Shown piece by piece: positions 6,437 to 6,669 of a stretch of DNA of 6,669 nt. This DNA is from Anaerolineaceae bacterium (GTDB taxonomy: Bacteria > Planctomycetota > Phycisphaerae > FEN-1346 > JAACEH01). Position 1 is the first letter of the stretch. The number at the start of each line of letters is the position of its first letter. The translations under genes were made by a program, and so were the position numbers. Location: assembly GCA_011682595.1 (NCBI GenBank), contig JAACEH010000104.1, forward strand, positions 1-6,669, in the 5' to 3' direction. The notes beneath the pieces were generated by a model, which saw only the letters and a list, made by a program, of their open reading frames with translations, ran no database searches and had not been told where the DNA came from.

Positions 6437-6511
6437 CTGTGTGTATCGTCCTCGTTCGGTTCAGCGGGGGCGGCACCTCTGGAGCGAGCCACCCGGCCGC
6501 AGGAACCAATG

Positions 6512-6540
6512 ATTATAGGCCACTGCGTCCCCGACGGCAA
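6512..6540 (-). promoter_or_regulatory. Consensus sigma-70-type promoter for the ricT unit
   Basis: On the minus strand TTGCCG (6540-6535, 4 of 6 to TTGACA) and a perfect TATAAT (6517-6512) are separated by exactly 17 bp. Transcription should begin near 6505, giving a leader of about 70 nt before the ricT ATG at 6436. A perfect -10 hexamer is unlikely by chance in such GC-rich DNA. I see no operator or riboswitch-like fold in the leader. Confidence 0.72.
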
Positions 6541-6669
6541 TGTTTTTAGGGCCGCTCGTCGTCTTGGGGGTGCAGGTCACGTTTGTAGGTGGATTTTTCA
6601 TGCGACGGGGTGGCATGGGCTGCTTGCCAGCCCATGTCGTGGAATCACGGAACATGCGTCGCCAGCGAC
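6541..6669. other. Non-coding region upstream of the ricT promoter
   Basis: Together with the leader and promoter this makes a 233-bp stretch (6437-6669) without a convincing gene. It holds the palindromic element at 6610-6636. GCGACG at 6602-6607 could pair with CGTCGC at 6657-6662, enclosing that element in a larger stem. An open minus-strand frame across 6461-6655 contains the ricT promoter and resembles no family I know, so I do not call it. The neighbouring gene to the right is outside the window. Confidence 0.5.
6610..6636 (+). repeat. 27-bp palindromic element, copy B
   Basis: The element starts GTGGCA and folds into a perfect 9-bp stem (arms CATGGGCTG at 6614-6622 and CAGCCCATG at 6628-6636) around the loop CTTGC. 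Length, position of the GTGG lead, stem length and loop length are identical to copy A at 778-804. Four of the nine stem pairs differ and all are compensatory. It lies about 70 bp upstream of the ricT -35 box. It may be a terminator-like hairpin of the gene to the right or a member of a dispersed repeat family; no T-run is seen. Confidence 0.6.

Noticed and set aside
6461..6655. 64-codon minus-strand open frame upstream of ricT
   Set aside because: It contains the consensus ricT promoter and the copy B palindrome, has no convincing ribosome-binding site and matches no family I know.

Overview
This 6.67 kb, GC-rich window looks like chromosomal DNA of a planctomycete, most likely of the Phycisphaerae/Sedimentisphaerales type. 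The main pointer is a protein of the Minf_1886 family, which as I recall is confined to Planctomycetes and Verrucomicrobia. An unusual PPP-like phosphatase and a RicT protein with long disordered tails fit the same assignment. No mobile element, phage gene or CRISPR array is visible. The window reads as ordinary, densely packed core genome.

Layout from left to right. Positions 1-708 (minus) hold the N-terminal two thirds of a Gfo/Idh/MocA-type NAD(P)-dependent oxidoreductase that runs off the left edge. Positions 816-1262 (minus) encode an RseC-like membrane protein with three cysteines and two membrane spans. After a 190-bp spacer come a PPP-like metallophosphoesterase (about 1456-2367, minus) and, upstream of it in the same direction, a membrane-anchored PGRP-type N-acetylmuramoyl-L-alanine amidase (2422-3141). 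The last two probably form one transcript. A tRNA-Arg(UCU) gene at 3250-3323 (plus) is preceded by a well-spaced promoter. It is followed by the only plus-strand protein gene, an MBL-fold glyoxalase II-like hydrolase (3445-4089). Convergent to that is a three-gene minus-strand unit read from the right: RicT/PSP1 (6436-4787), the Minf_1886 protein (4773-4384) and a 47-residue single-span membrane protein (4363-4220). A consensus sigma-70-type promoter at 6512-6540 drives this unit and leaves a leader of about 70 nt.

Functionally, the amidase points to envelope and peptidoglycan work. RicT homologues act with RicA/RicF on RNase Y-dependent mRNA maturation in Bacillus; those partners are not seen here. 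The RseC-like protein and MBL hydrolase suggest redox or detoxification housekeeping. No single pathway links all the genes.

The most interesting non-coding signal is a pair of 27-bp palindromic elements in intergenic DNA at 778-804 (minus) and 6610-6636 (plus). Both begin GTGGCA and fold into a perfect 9-bp stem with a 5-nt loop. They differ by four compensatory base-pair changes, which suggests a dispersed, structure-conserved repeat family. The other points worth a second look are the phosphatase's altered second metal-binding motif, the arginine-rich repeat blocks in the RicT tail, and the tiny membrane protein gene. I found no clear evidence of a wholly new biological system.
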